DNA of 64,000 nucleotides from positions 62,001 through 126,000 of the forward strand of contig NZ_JAOARO010000094.1 in NCBI RefSeq assembly GCF_025211055.1. The letters are read 5' to 3'. Source of the DNA: Vallitalea sp. (GTDB lineage Bacteria; Bacillota; Clostridia; Lachnospirales; Vallitaleaceae). The notes under the pieces were generated by a model that did no database searches, was not told the origin of the DNA, and was given only the letters and a program-made list of their open reading frames with translations. Each line of letters opens with the position of its first letter. Within the stretch, counting starts at the first letter, position 1. Below are positions 15,999-24,994 of the stretch, in pieces. A program made the translations under genes and the position numbers.

Positions 15999-17234
15999 TT
16001 ACTCAATTTTTTTAGTCTGCACTATAGTATACATAAACAACAACGCTACAACAAATGATATAGCCGTCAAGAAAAATAAAACATTAAACCCTATAATATC
16101 AACAAAAAGCCCGAATATCAATGGACCGGTTATAGCAGCTACTGAAGATGAAAAATAATAAAAACCAGTATAAGTACCAACTTTTGCCTCATCAACACCT
16201 TCAACTATGTAAGGATAAGAATTTATGTTGACTAATGACCAGAATATACCAGCTACAGCTAATAATATTATCATAGTATACTTATTAAAAGGTATGATAC
16301 CAACAGGTCCCATTAAACCAATAATGATAAATATGAAAATATCAGTAGTCAAACCAATAAGAATAGCTTTTCTTTTGCCTAATTTCTTTCCTACAAATCC
16401 TGAAGGAATAGCGAAAATCAAAAAAGCTGCTGCAAAAGCACTGAGAATAATTCCCGATTCATGTTTTGGTAAACCAATATAATGAACTATATAATTGCTG
16501 AATGTAGCTTCCATTCCCTGATAACCAATAAACCAAAAAAGAATGGCTAAAAGTAAATGCAGGGTTTTACTATCTTTACTATTGATAATATCTTTCAATG
16601 TAGATATTATTTTGACTTTTTCATCTGATTCACAATTACTATATGTACTTGGTTCTTTGATGAAGAATATAATAACAAGTAGAGAAATAAGCATAACTAT
16701 ACCAGTTGCAAAAAAAGGTAGATTATTATTGATTTTGTATAATCTGGAACCACCATACAATACAAAAACAGCAGCTAGACCACCCATGAAGTTAATAACT
16801 GCATTAGCTTCACTTCTCTGATGAGAAGGAATCATATCAGGCATTAACGCAACAGTTGGACCTCTGTAGATTGCCATTGAAAAATTCAAAACGGTAATAA
16901 TAACCAAGAATAATAATAGATCATTTGAAAACATAGGTAATAAAATAAACATAAGTGCAGATATAGGAAGACCAATCATAATAAAGGGTTTTCTTCTTCC
17001 GAACCTTGTATGAGTATTATCGCTTACAGCACTAATAAATGGTATTAAGAAAATAGCTAAGATGTTATCAAGGGTCATGATACTATTAACAACTAACTGG
17101 CTTTTGAAAAATTCTTTCAGAAATAATGGAACATAGTTATTATAAAGGGGCCATACTAAACTAATAGCAAAAAAACCAAAACCTAGAATAAAAGTTTTCT
17201 TATAATTTAATTTTCCTGTTGCTTCTTTAACCAT
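15999..17234 (-). CDS. MFS transporter, SLC45/GPH-like sugar:cation symporter type
   Basis: The 411-residue protein has 12 predicted membrane helices. The loop 2-3 motif DNTHTRFGRRKPFIMIG, typical of SLC45/GPH sugar transporters, is at about residues 56-72, and RGPTVALMPDMIPSHQRSEA in helix 4-5 region near 125-144 resembles sucrose/maltoside symporters. GFVGKKLGKRKAI near 265 is the second-half equivalent. The start is the ATG at 17234, with GGAGG 7 bases upstream; a TTG five codons earlier would overlap that site. It probably imports a glycoside or disaccharide. It faces the solute-binding lipoprotein across a hairpin element. Substrate cannot be inferred. Confidence 0.82.
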   Translation of the reverse strand: MVKEATGKLNYKKTFILGFGFFAISLVWPLYNNYVPLFLKEFFKSQLVVNSIMTLDNILAIFLIPFISAVSDNTHTRFGRRKPFIMIGLPISALMFILLPMFSNDLLLFLVIITVLNFSMAIYRGPTVALMPDMIPSHQRSEANAVINFMGGLAAVFVLYGGSRLYKINNNLPFFATGIVMLISLLVIIFFIKEPSTYSNCESDEKVKIISTLKDIINSKDSKTLHLLLAILFWFIGYQGMEATFSNYIVHYIGLPKHESGIILSAFAAAFLIFAIPSGFVGKKLGKRKAILIGLTTDIFIFIIIGLMGPVGIIPFNKYTMIILLAVAGIFWSLVNINSYPYIVEGVDEAKVGTYTGFYYFSSSVAAITGPLIFGLFVDIIGFNVLFFLTAISFVVALLFMYTIVQTKKIE

Positions 17235-17397
17235 AAATTCATCCTCCAATGTATTAATATAATATCAAAGTAATCAATCTACAAAAAGTATAATTACAGA
17301 ATTACTTATTGTAGGTTAATCATCATAATTATATAAGTAAAATTAAATAATTACTATAGAGCTAGCAATTATTAAGTTAATTCAACTTATAAAATCA

Positions 17398-17461
17398 AGG
17401 AAAATATATTGAACTTATTAAAATGGTGTATAGATATTAAGTTCAATATATATATTATACA
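17398..17461 (+). repeat. Short dispersed palindromic repeat, copy 1
   Basis: ATATATTGAACTTA (17404-17417) pairs perfectly with 17438-17451 around a 20-base loop. The whole segment is about 80% identical by eye to 24640-24706. Both copies sit between divergent genes. In the rest of the 17235-17668 gap I see only a TATAAT at 17567 and a second repeat near 17596. Confidence 0.7.
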
Positions 17462-17595
17462 ATAAAAACGTAATATTTTTAGTTAAAATAATATTAAATG
17501 TATAACTTCAATAAAATAGTTATAAAAGCATTAAGATATTCTAACCAACAAATTAAAAAAATATGATATAATAAAATTATTGCAAAAAAATATTA

Positions 17596-17633
17596 CTCAA
17601 TTTATCCACTTCAATATTATATGCAGTAAGCTA
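17596..17633 (+). repeat. Degenerate copy of the CCACTTCAATATT repeat
   Basis: The segment CCACTTCAATATT, then TATATGCAGTAAGCT, closely matches 55666-55696 between uvrB and uvrA. Here the left stem arm is lost, so only the loop and right arm are conserved. It lies just before murB. Confidence 0.55.
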
Positions 17634-17668
17634 CATAATATATTAGTAGAGTATGAAAGGATGTATTT

Positions 17669-18580
17669 ATGGAGATAGATAGAATAGCTCAAGAATTAAC
17701 AAAGAAAATAAGAAAAGAAAATATTATAAAAGACGAAAGTATGTCAAAACACACCACTTTTAAAGTAGGAGGGAATGCTGATTTATTTATTCGCCCGAGT
17801 AATATAAATGAACTATCCCATGCCATAAAGACATGTAAAACTTTTAATACCCCTTATTATGTAGTAGGTAATGGAAGTAATATAATTGTAAAAGATAATG
17901 GTTTTAGAGGAGCTATAATCCAAATATACAAAAACCTCAATAATGTAACTATTGAAGACGATACAATTACTGCTGATGCTGGTATACTCTTGGCAAAATT
18001 AGCAAAAATCATAGCAAATGAAAGTCTCGAAGGCTTTGAATTTGCATCAGGTATTCCTGGTACATTGGGTGGTGCAGTATATATGAATGCTGGAGCCTAT
18101 GGTGGTGATATGTCCCAAGTAATTGTTTCTGTAGATGTTATTGATGAAAAAGGAAATATCATAACTTTATCAAAGGAAGAATTAGAACTAGGATATAGAA
18201 CTAGTATAGTTCAACAAAAAGATTATATTGTACTAAGTGCAGTATTAAAATGTAAAAAAGGTAACAAAGAAAAAATAAAAGGCTTAATAGAAGAACTAAA
18301 TAACAAGCGTAAAGAAAAACAGCCATTGGAATATCCAAGTGCAGGCAGCACCTTCAAAAGACCAGATGGGTACTATGCTGGAAAACTTATTATGGATAGT
18401 GGATTAAGAGGTCACCAAATAGGTAATGCCCAAGTATCCGAGAAACACTGTGGATTTATTATTAATAAAGGTGATGCAACAGCCAATGATATCATTAATC
18501 TTATTAATCATGTAAGAAATACAGTTAAAGATAAATATCATGTCAATTTAGAAACAGAAGTTAGAATTATTGGGGAATAG
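17669..18580 (+). CDS. murB: UDP-N-acetylmuramate dehydrogenase
   Basis: The 303-residue protein is a type II MurB. FAD-binding motifs are visible: [12 protein letters not shown] near 32-43, [12 protein letters not shown] near 64-75 and [20 protein letters not shown] near 129-148. The catalytic serine lies in [11 protein letters not shown] near 222-232 and a conserved Glu is at the C-terminus ([10 protein letters not shown]). It reduces UDP-GlcNAc-enolpyruvate to UDP-MurNAc with NADPH, the second committed step of peptidoglycan synthesis. It leads a cluster with rapZ, yvcK, whiA and an HPr-like gene, an arrangement common in Clostridia. AAAGGA precedes the ATG. Confidence 0.96.
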   Translation: MEIDRIAQELTKKIRKENIIKDESMSKHTTFKVGGNADLFIRPSNINELSHAIKTCKTFNTPYYVVGNGSNIIVKDNGFRGAIIQIYKNLNNVTIEDDTITADAGILLAKLAKIIANESLEGFEFASGIPGTLGGAVYMNAGAYGGDMSQVIVSVDVIDEKGNIITLSKEELELGYRTSIVQQKDYIVLSAVLKCKKGNKEKIKGLIEELNNKRKEKQPLEYPSAGSTFKRPDGYYAGKLIMDSGLRGHQIGNAQVSEKHCGFIINKGDATANDIINLINHVRNTVKDKYHVNLETEVRIIGE

Positions 18581-18603
18581 AAAAACTAGAAAGGATGAAG
18601 CTC

Positions 18604-19476
18604 ATGCGGTTTGTAATTGTTACAGGAATGTCTGGAGCAGGTAAAAGTATATCCTTAAAGATGTTAGAAGATATAGGGTTCTTTTGCGTTGATAATCTTC
18701 CGCCAGTACTTATTAATAAGTTTGCTCAGATTTGTTTTAGTCCTGATTCAGGAATAGATAAAGTTGCTTTGGGAATAGATACTAGAGGTGGGAATTTATT
18801 TACTGAGCTTCTTAATGAGATAAAAAAATTAGAGAACGAAGGCTATGAATTAGAAGTTCTTTTTCTAGATGCTAACGATGAAACTCTAGTTAAGAGATTC
18901 AAAGAAACAAGACGAAAACATCCTCTTGTGTCAGAAGGCAGAATACAAAATGGTATTGATAAAGAGAGAAAAATACTAGAGCAGGCTAAAAAAAGAGCTA
19001 ATTTCATTATTGATACTAGCAAATTACTAACAAGAGAATTAAAATCAGAATTAGCTAAGATATTTTTAGAAGGGAAAAAATACGAGAATTTAATTATTAC
19101 TGTTCTATCCTTTGGATTCAAATACGGAATTCCTTCTGATGCTGATTTGGTTTTTGATGTAAGATTTATACCTAATCCTTTCTACATACCAGAACTAAAA
19201 GAGAAATCTGGGAATGAGAGAGAAATTAAAGATTATGTACTGAAATGGGACGTATCAAATAAATTCATTGATAAATTAGATGATATGTTGAATTTCTTGA
19301 TTCCTAATTACATCCAAGAGGGGAAAAATCAATTAGTTATTGCTATAGGTTGTACAGGTGGTAAACATCGATCTGTTACTTTGGCTAATGAGCTATATAA
19401 TAGATTATTAAAACAAGAATATAGTGCCAACATTTATCACAGAGATATAGAAAAAGACTCAAAATTAAAGAATTAA
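18604..19476 (+). CDS. rapZ: RNase adapter / nucleotide-binding protein RapZ (YvcJ)
   Basis: The 290-residue protein begins with the Walker A motif GMSGAGKS (residues 8-15), then DNLPP near 33, DTRGG near 60, a FLDA strand near 82 and the C-terminal signature [10 protein letters not shown] near 250-259. In Gram-negatives RapZ binds GlcN6P and steers an RNase; in Firmicutes (YvcJ) it hydrolyses GTP/ATP and affects competence, with the exact role unclear. I took the ATG at 18604 because the one at 18595 directly abuts the AAAGG site. It lies 23 bases after murB and ahead of yvcK, as in Bacillus. Confidence 0.93.
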   Translation: MRFVIVTGMSGAGKSISLKMLEDIGFFCVDNLPPVLINKFAQICFSPDSGIDKVALGIDTRGGNLFTELLNEIKKLENEGYELEVLFLDANDETLVKRFKETRRKHPLVSEGRIQNGIDKERKILEQAKKRANFIIDTSKLLTRELKSELAKIFLEGKKYENLIITVLSFGFKYGIPSDADLVFDVRFIPNPFYIPELKEKSGNEREIKDYVLKWDVSNKFIDKLDDMLNFLIPNYIQEGKNQLVIAIGCTGGKHRSVTLANELYNRLLKQEYSANIYHRDIEKDSKLKN

Positions 19477-19514
19477 AATTTGCTTATTATTAGTATTGAG
19501 GAGTGAGTTATTAA

Positions 19515-20495
19515 ATGATTCAAGATATGGACGACATAAAAATAGTAACTATGGGTGGTGGTACTGGATTATCTACTATGTTAAGGGGACTTAAAAAATA
19601 TACTGAAAATCTTACAGCCGTTGTTACCGTTTCAGACAATGGAGGCAGTTCAGGAATACTTAGAAGAGAATTAGATATGCTTCCTCCAGGTGATATTAGA
19701 AACTGTATATTAGCATTAGCTGAAACTGAACCTATAATGGAAAAAGTTTTCCAATATAGATTTACAGAAGGAAGTCTTAGTGGACAGAATTTCGGTAATC
19801 TCTTTTTAGCAGCTCTTAATGGAATATTTGGAAGTTTTGAACAAGCAATTGAAAAGACAAGTGAAGTCTTAGCAGTAAAAGGCAAGGTTCTTCCAGTTAC
19901 CATAGAAAACGTTGAATTATGTGCTTTATTCGATGATTCAGTTTTAGTGGAAGGTGAAAGTGAAATTGTTCAAAGATGTAAGAATGATAGAAAAAATATC
20001 AAAGACGTTTGGTTACATCCTAAGAATCCAAAACCATATGACAAAGTTATAGAAGATATTAATGAAGCTGATATACTGGTTCTTGGACCAGGTAGCTTGT
20101 ATACCAGTATTATCCCTAATCTACTAGTAAGAGATATAGCACAAGTAATAAAAGAATCCAAACCAACAGTCATATATGTAAGTAATATAATGACTCAGCC
20201 AGGTGAAACAGATGATTATAATTTAATAGATCATATTAATGTTATTGAAAAATATCTAGGAAAAGGTATAATAGATTATATTATAGTTAATAACCAAGAA
20301 ATACCTAGTGAAATTCTAGAACTCTACATAGAAGATGGAGCAATACCTGTTACATACAATAAAAATTTATTAAAAGATAAAGGAATAAGAGTATTAGAAG
20401 CTCCATTATTGAAGATATTAAGTGGGACTACATTAATTAGACATAACTCCGATAAGTTAGCAGAAGTTATAATATCTATATTGAAACAACTTTAA
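19515..20495 (+). CDS. yvcK: Gluconeogenesis factor YvcK
   Basis: The 326-residue protein has the UPF0052/CofD-like fold. MGGGTGLSTMLRGLK is near residues 13-27, VTVSDNGGSSGILRRE near 37-52, PPGDIRNCILALAE near 56-69 and LGPGSLYTSIIPNLL near 193-207. YvcK binds UDP-GlcNAc and, in Bacillus, supports wall synthesis during growth on gluconeogenic carbon sources. GAGGAG lies about 12 bases before the ATG; an ATG four codons later is possible. It lies between rapZ and whiA in the conserved order. Confidence 0.94.
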   Translation: MIQDMDDIKIVTMGGGTGLSTMLRGLKKYTENLTAVVTVSDNGGSSGILRRELDMLPPGDIRNCILALAETEPIMEKVFQYRFTEGSLSGQNFGNLFLAALNGIFGSFEQAIEKTSEVLAVKGKVLPVTIENVELCALFDDSVLVEGESEIVQRCKNDRKNIKDVWLHPKNPKPYDKVIEDINEADILVLGPGSLYTSIIPNLLVRDIAQVIKESKPTVIYVSNIMTQPGETDDYNLIDHINVIEKYLGKGIIDYIIVNNQEIPSEILELYIEDGAIPVTYNKNLLKDKGIRVLEAPLLKILSGTTLIRHNSDKLAEVIISILKQL

Positions 20496-20576
20496 CCAAT
20501 CCTGCATTTTGCCATCTATAGCCTAATAAATATGCAAATAATGGGTAAAATAATTAGAATGATAGGGTGTGATTAT

Positions 20577-21563
20577 ATGTCTTTTTCTTCAAAAGTAAAA
20601 GAAGAATTATCAAGGCATATTGGCAGTGCAAGACATTGCAGAATTGCTGAAATAGCAGCTATTATTAACATATGTGGTAAGATAAAAGTAGTGAATAATA
20701 ATGAAATAACAATAAAAGTACAAACAGAAAATGCTGCTGTTGCAAGAAAGTACTTTACATTGTTGAAAAAAACATTTAATATTAATGTTGAAGTATTAAT
20801 TAGAAAAAACACTCAATTAAAAAAGAGTAGAATATATGTAATGTATATTACTAATGCTAGGATAGCTCTTAAAATACTGAAGGCTATAGGTATTGCAGAG
20901 TTTTTAGAAGATGGAAGACTTCATATAGTCCATCGGATTAATCCTTTGATTGTACAAAGTACATGTTGTAAAAGAGCATATATAAGAGGAGCTTTTTTAG
21001 GGAGTGGTTCATTAAGTGACCCAGAAAAGACATATCATCTAGAATTTGTTAGCGGGCATAAAAATCAAAGCGAAGAATTAAGAAGATTAATTAATTCATT
21101 CGGTATGGAATCCAAAACAATCATGAGAAAAAAATACTATATCACTTATCTAAAAGAAGGATCTCAGATTGTTGATTTATTAAATATTATGGAAGCACAT
21201 GTTGCGCTAATGGACTTAGAAAATGTTAGAATCTTGAAGGAAATGAGAAATAATGTTAATAGAATTGTTAACTGTGAGACAGCAAATCTTAAGAAAACAG
21301 TATCTGCTGCAGTGAGACAAGTAGAAGATATTAAATATATAGATCATACGGTTGGTCTTAATTCTTTGCCAGAACCTTTAGAAGAAATTGCTAGAATAAG
21401 GTTAGAATATACCTCAGCTACTTTAAAGGAATTAGGTACATTGCTAGATCCACCAGTAGGCAAATCTGGAGTTAATCATCGATTACGAAAAATAAGTAAT
21501 ATTGCTGAAAAATTAAGAGACAAAAGGGAGGATAACTATGATAGAGAAGAAAATAACAGTTAA
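20577..21563 (+). CDS. whiA: DNA-binding protein WhiA
   Basis: The 328-residue protein starts MSFSSKVKEELSRH, the typical WhiA N-terminus. It has a LAGLIDADG-like core (RGAFLGSGSLSDPEKTYHLE near 137-156, YHLEFVSG) and a C-terminal HTH (LKELGTLLDPPVGKSGVNHRLRK split over about 280-305). WhiA binds DNA and influences chromosome segregation and division; in actinomycetes it controls sporulation. I chose 20577 because earlier in-frame starts lack the family N-terminus, though the ribosome site is modest. Its end overlaps the HPr-like gene by 26 bases. Confidence 0.94.
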   Translation: MSFSSKVKEELSRHIGSARHCRIAEIAAIINICGKIKVVNNNEITIKVQTENAAVARKYFTLLKKTFNINVEVLIRKNTQLKKSRIYVMYITNARIALKILKAIGIAEFLEDGRLHIVHRINPLIVQSTCCKRAYIRGAFLGSGSLSDPEKTYHLEFVSGHKNQSEELRRLINSFGMESKTIMRKKYYITYLKEGSQIVDLLNIMEAHVALMDLENVRILKEMRNNVNRIVNCETANLKKTVSAAVRQVEDIKYIDHTVGLNSLPEPLEEIARIRLEYTSATLKELGTLLDPPVGKSGVNHRLRKISNIAEKLRDKREDNYDREENNS

Positions 21564-21795
21564 AATCGCTTCAGGACTTGAAGCTAGACCAGTAGCTTTA
21601 TTTGTACAAGTTGCAAGTCAATTTGAAAGTAATATTTATGTAGAGATGCAAGATAAAAAAGTTAATGCTAAAAGCATAATGGGTATGATGTCACTAGGCG
21701 TATTAGAAGGTGAAGATATTACCATATCAGCAGATGGAACTGACGAAGAAAAAGCTATTAATGAGCTTGAAAAGTACTTAAGTGAAGATAAATAG
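21538..21795 (+). CDS. crh: HPr-like protein of the Crh type (Glu at position 15)
   Basis: The 85-residue protein is an HPr homologue. The active-site loop reads SGLEARPV: Glu replaces the phosphorylatable His15, so it cannot carry phosphate in the PTS. Ser46 is kept in NAKSIMGMMSLG, so HPr kinase could phosphorylate it, as with Bacillus Crh (which has Gln15). Crh-P acts with CcpA in catabolite repression and interacts with YvcK. GGGAGG lies 6 bases before the ATG inside the end of whiA. Position after rapZ-yvcK-whiA matches the Bacillus crh locus. The symbol rests on position and missing His15. Confidence 0.85.
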   Translation: MIEKKITVKIASGLEARPVALFVQVASQFESNIYVEMQDKKVNAKSIMGMMSLGVLEGEDITISADGTDEEKAINELEKYLSEDK

Positions 21796-21814
21796 TTATT
21801 AATAAAAATAAAAG

Positions 21815-21846
21815 GAGGCTGTCATACAATGACAGTCTCTTTTTGA
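21815..21846 (+). terminator. Intrinsic terminator after the crh-like gene
   Basis: AGGCTGTCAT pairs with ATGACAGTCT around a three-base loop and runs into CTTTTT. It closes the murB-crh cluster. Confidence 0.9.
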
Positions 21847-22013
21847 GTGGTATAAATACTAAATTCAATTTTTCATGTATAAGGATTAATTCCCAAAACT
21901 AACCATAATATACAAAATTAATATGTGAAATACTAATAACACACAGCTAAAGTTGACAGTTAGAGTACAAAGTGGATTATACTGCTTTGATTAGACGAAG
22001 GGATGTATTTCAT

Positions 22014-22871
22014 ATGAAAAGATTATTAATTATTATACTATGTTTAGGGCTATTAGTTTCATGTACTAGAAGTGAAAAAGAAGATAAAGATATAAGTGAA
22101 GATGTAGATATAAGGATAGGATGTACCACTTATCCATCATCTTATGCTCAAGCCCTTTTGCTTAGTGAAATAGTTAATAGAAAAGGATATACCTCAAAAA
22201 TCATAATGAATGATACAGATAAGATGTGGGATAATCTTGGAAAAGGTAAAACTGATGTTCTGTTAAGTGGCTGGGTACCTACTATTGATACAGAAAGAAA
22301 AGCAGAATTAGAATCTGTAATCAATGATTTAGGAACTAATTGTAGAAATCTATCTAATGGGATTTACGTTCCTAATTATACTCTTACAGGGTTTTTGTGT
22401 GAACTAGAGGATTACAAGGAAGAATTTTCAAATACAATATATGTTTGCAAAGAAAGTAATATAATTATTGAAGAAACCAAAAATATGTTACAAAATTATG
22501 GTATGGAATATAATATAAAAGAAGTAGGTTACAAAGAACTAGATGCATTAATTAAAAAATCCATTGATAACAAAGAATGGATAGCAATAGCTTTGTGGAC
22601 ACCTAATGGTACTATTAATAAATTTGGCTTAAGGCATCTACGAGATACTAAGAGTATATTTACCAATAATATTGATACTCATACTATTGTCAGAAGTGAA
22701 TATACACATCCTGAATTATTGAATATACTAGATAATTATTATCTAAGAATTGGAGAATTAAATGAATTGATTAATGTATTAATTAAAAATAACCAAGAAA
22801 AAAAGATTGTTAACACATGGTTGGATAACAATCTTCATATACTAAATAGAGTCACATATAAGCCTAATTAA
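22014..22871 (+). CDS. Glycine betaine/choline-type substrate-binding lipoprotein (OpuAC)
   Basis: The 285-residue protein has a lipoprotein signal (ILCLGLLVSC, Cys near 18) followed by an OpuAC/ProX-type domain: IGCTTYPSSYAQALLLSEIV near 38-57, MWDNLGKGKTDVLLSGWVPT near 73-92 and WIAIALWTPNGTINKF near 190-205. The Trp-containing motifs resemble aromatic-cage positions for quaternary amines. It would capture a betaine-like compound outside the membrane. ATG 22014 follows GAAGGGATG; an upstream in-frame ATG would add 14 residues before the signal peptide. No permease or ATPase is adjacent. The short gap to the convergent SDR gene is 7 bases. Substrate is inferred from family only. Confidence 0.8.
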   Translation: MKRLLIIILCLGLLVSCTRSEKEDKDISEDVDIRIGCTTYPSSYAQALLLSEIVNRKGYTSKIIMNDTDKMWDNLGKGKTDVLLSGWVPTIDTERKAELESVINDLGTNCRNLSNGIYVPNYTLTGFLCELEDYKEEFSNTIYVCKESNIIIEETKNMLQNYGMEYNIKEVGYKELDALIKKSIDNKEWIAIALWTPNGTINKFGLRHLRDTKSIFTNNIDTHTIVRSEYTHPELLNILDNYYLRIGELNELINVLIKNNQEKKIVNTWLDNNLHILNRVTYKPN

Positions 22872-22878
22872 ATAAGAG

Positions 22879-23613
22879 CTAAATCAATCCTCCATCTAAT
22901 GTTATGATTTGTCCTGTGAGATAAGAGGAATCAGATGAAGATAAGTAATAACATAGGTTGCCTACTTCTTCAGGTCTGCCAATTCTATTTGAAGGAATCT
23001 CTTCAATAATAGTATCTAGGTCTTCTTTTGCAAGACATGAATTCATATTCGTATCTATCAAACCGCAAGCAATGGCGTTAACACGTATATGACTTGGTGC
23101 AAGCTCTTTTGCAAGTGCTTTAGTAAAAGAGTTTACTCCACCTTTTGAAGCGGAATAAGCAACTTCACAAGAGGCTCCAGTTATCCCCCACATAGATGTT
23201 ATATTAACTATATTACCACTTTTATTTTTAATCATATCAGGTACAGCTTGATGACATACATTATACAAAGATTTTAGATTAGTATTTATCATGTTATCCC
23301 ATTGGTCCTCACTAGTATCTGTGAATAACTTAATACAGGATATACCTGCGTTGTTGATAACTATATCAACATTTCCAAATACTAGCTTTATCTCTTCAAA
23401 CATCTCCCTAACAGAATTATAATTGGATACGTCAGCCATTATTGGAAGACAAGATACATCATAACATTTTATGATATCAGAGGTTTCTATGAGCTCATTA
23501 AAACTTGATGAGCAATTAATCACAACATTATATCCTTCTTTGGCATATTTTATTGCAATAGCTTTTCCAATGCCTCTGGAAGAACCTGTTACAAGAACAG
23601 TTTTCTTATCCAT
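22879..23613 (-). CDS. Short-chain dehydrogenase/reductase (FabG-like)
   Basis: The 244-residue protein is a classical SDR. The cofactor motif TGSSRGIG is at residues 10-17, NNAG near 86-89, the catalytic Ser in NITSMWG near 138, and Tyr/Lys in YSASKGG near 152-156. The end GQIITLDGGLI is typical of FabG and related 3-oxoacyl reductases. It reduces a carbonyl with NAD(P)H in the cytoplasm; the substrate is uncertain because FAS genes are not nearby. The residue after the Rossmann strand region (VINCSSS) suggests NADPH use. It starts 43 bases after the endonuclease IV gene on the same strand, so the two may be cotranscribed. GAAAGGA precedes the ATG. Confidence 0.85.
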   Translation of the reverse strand: MDKKTVLVTGSSRGIGKAIAIKYAKEGYNVVINCSSSFNELIETSDIIKCYDVSCLPIMADVSNYNSVREMFEEIKLVFGNVDIVINNAGISCIKLFTDTSEDQWDNMINTNLKSLYNVCHQAVPDMIKNKSGNIVNITSMWGITGASCEVAYSASKGGVNSFTKALAKELAPSHIRVNAIACGLIDTNMNSCLAKEDLDTIIEEIPSNRIGRPEEVGNLCYYLSSSDSSYLTGQIITLDGGLI

Positions 23614-23656
23614 GAATATTCATTTCCTTTCTATAAAACTTCATATCATTAGTGTA

Positions 23657-24517
23657 TTAAATACCCCTTAACATAGCAATTTCTTCTTTGTAAAGATTAG
23701 TTTTTTTATCTATCCAGGGAGTTTCTAGAATAAGTGGTTTATTATCACATATATCACTGTGAACTATATTATAGAGAGCTTCAAATCCTATTTGGTCAAG
23801 ACCACGTTTATTAGTAGTATCAGCTCCAATGTTAGCATGTCTGTCTTTTCGTGAACCTCTGATATTAAGTGAACCATTGATATGAAAGACTTTTAATCTA
23901 TCAAGTCCAATGACATTATCAAATTCTTCCATAATACCATCGAAATTATTTATAATATCATAGCCACTATCATGAGTATGGCAGGTATCAAAACATATAC
24001 CTATCTTATCTTTTAAATCAACTTTGTCGATTATTCTTCTAAGTTCTTCAAATGTCTTTCCCACTTCTGAACCTTTGCCAGCCATAGTTTCTAAGCATAT
24101 ATAAGGTTTAGTATCATTTGTCAAGACATTGTTTAATCCTTCTGCAATCCTGTTGATTCCATAGAGGGTATCTTTAACTGTATAGGAACCAGGATGAACT
24201 ACAATATAATTAGAACCAATTACTTCTGTTCTTCTAATCTCTTCTTTCAAAAAAGATTGAGCCAAGTCATAGATATCATCTTTTACTGAAGCTAGGTTAA
24301 TGATATAGGGAGCATGGACAACCATATCTCTTATATCATGTTTTTTCATAAATTCTTTACCTTCTTCTATTTTCATATCTTCTAAAGGTTTCCTTCTAGT
24401 ATTCTGTGGTGCACCAGTATATATCATAAATGTATTAGCATTATATGAGTGAGCTGTTTTTGCAGCGCCTATGAGACCTTTTGAAATAGATACATGAGAA
24501 CCAATTAGTATTGACAT
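23657..24517 (-). CDS. nfo: Endonuclease IV (AP endonuclease)
   Basis: The 286-residue protein is a complete endonuclease IV. It begins MSILIGSHVSISKG and carries the Zn-ligand motifs in order: VVHAPY near 60, VVHPGSY near 105, CLETMAGKGSEVG near 140, FDTCHTHDSGYD near 174-185, HINGS near 211, DRHANIG near 224 and LETPW near 256. It cleaves DNA 5' to abasic sites and removes 3' blocking groups. The ATG at 24517 follows GAAGG at good spacing, better than a GTG three codons upstream. Downstream on the same strand is the SDR gene. Confidence 0.95.
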   Translation of the reverse strand: MSILIGSHVSISKGLIGAAKTAHSYNANTFMIYTGAPQNTRRKPLEDMKIEEGKEFMKKHDIRDMVVHAPYIINLASVKDDIYDLAQSFLKEEIRRTEVIGSNYIVVHPGSYTVKDTLYGINRIAEGLNNVLTNDTKPYICLETMAGKGSEVGKTFEELRRIIDKVDLKDKIGICFDTCHTHDSGYDIINNFDGIMEEFDNVIGLDRLKVFHINGSLNIRGSRKDRHANIGADTTNKRGLDQIGFEALYNIVHSDICDNKPLILETPWIDKKTNLYKEEIAMLRGI

Positions 24518-24639
24518 ATATATCACCTTCTTTAATGTATTTTTTTACAAGATAAGTATTTTTTTTACTGGGTTGGTGAAACAAAATTATATAAATTTGT
24601 CTAATGTGGGAAAACTAAATAAAGTATTCTATGTAATTA

Positions 24640-24706
24640 GGAAAATATATTAAGCTTATTAAAATTGATGTATTGATAATTAAGTTCAATATATATAGTT
24701 GTATAT
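24640..24706 (+). repeat. Short dispersed palindromic repeat, copy 2
   Basis: This segment parallels 17398-17461 (GGAAAATATATT, then CTTATTAAAAT, then TTAAGTTCAATATATAT). Its left arm has two changes, so the stem is slightly degraded. It lies in the 24518-24994 gap between divergent nfo and LCP genes. Apart from a possible -10 TATGAT at 24962, I see nothing else in the gap. Confidence 0.65.
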
Positions 24707-24994
24707 AAATAATATACATGAATGAATATTACATAGCAACATTAATTTTAATTATCTCCTCCAAGTTTATCTTAGTATTTTTTAATTCTTAATTATTTAT
24801 ACAATAAACTAATATATTAGTTTTGACAACGAATAACACTATATTTTTAGTGTATTGTAAATTAAACTAAATAATAAATAGGTATAATTTATAGATTAGG
24901 TTAAATTATTAGAACTAAATTAAATTAAAAAAAATGTTAACTCTTTGTAATGATTTTATGGTATGATATTAGATGATTAATAGGAGGTAGAAAG

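Noticed and set aside
24822..24850. TTGACA before the first LCP gene as a promoter
   Set aside because: The only TATA-like box is 11 bases downstream, so spacing is wrong for sigma-A.
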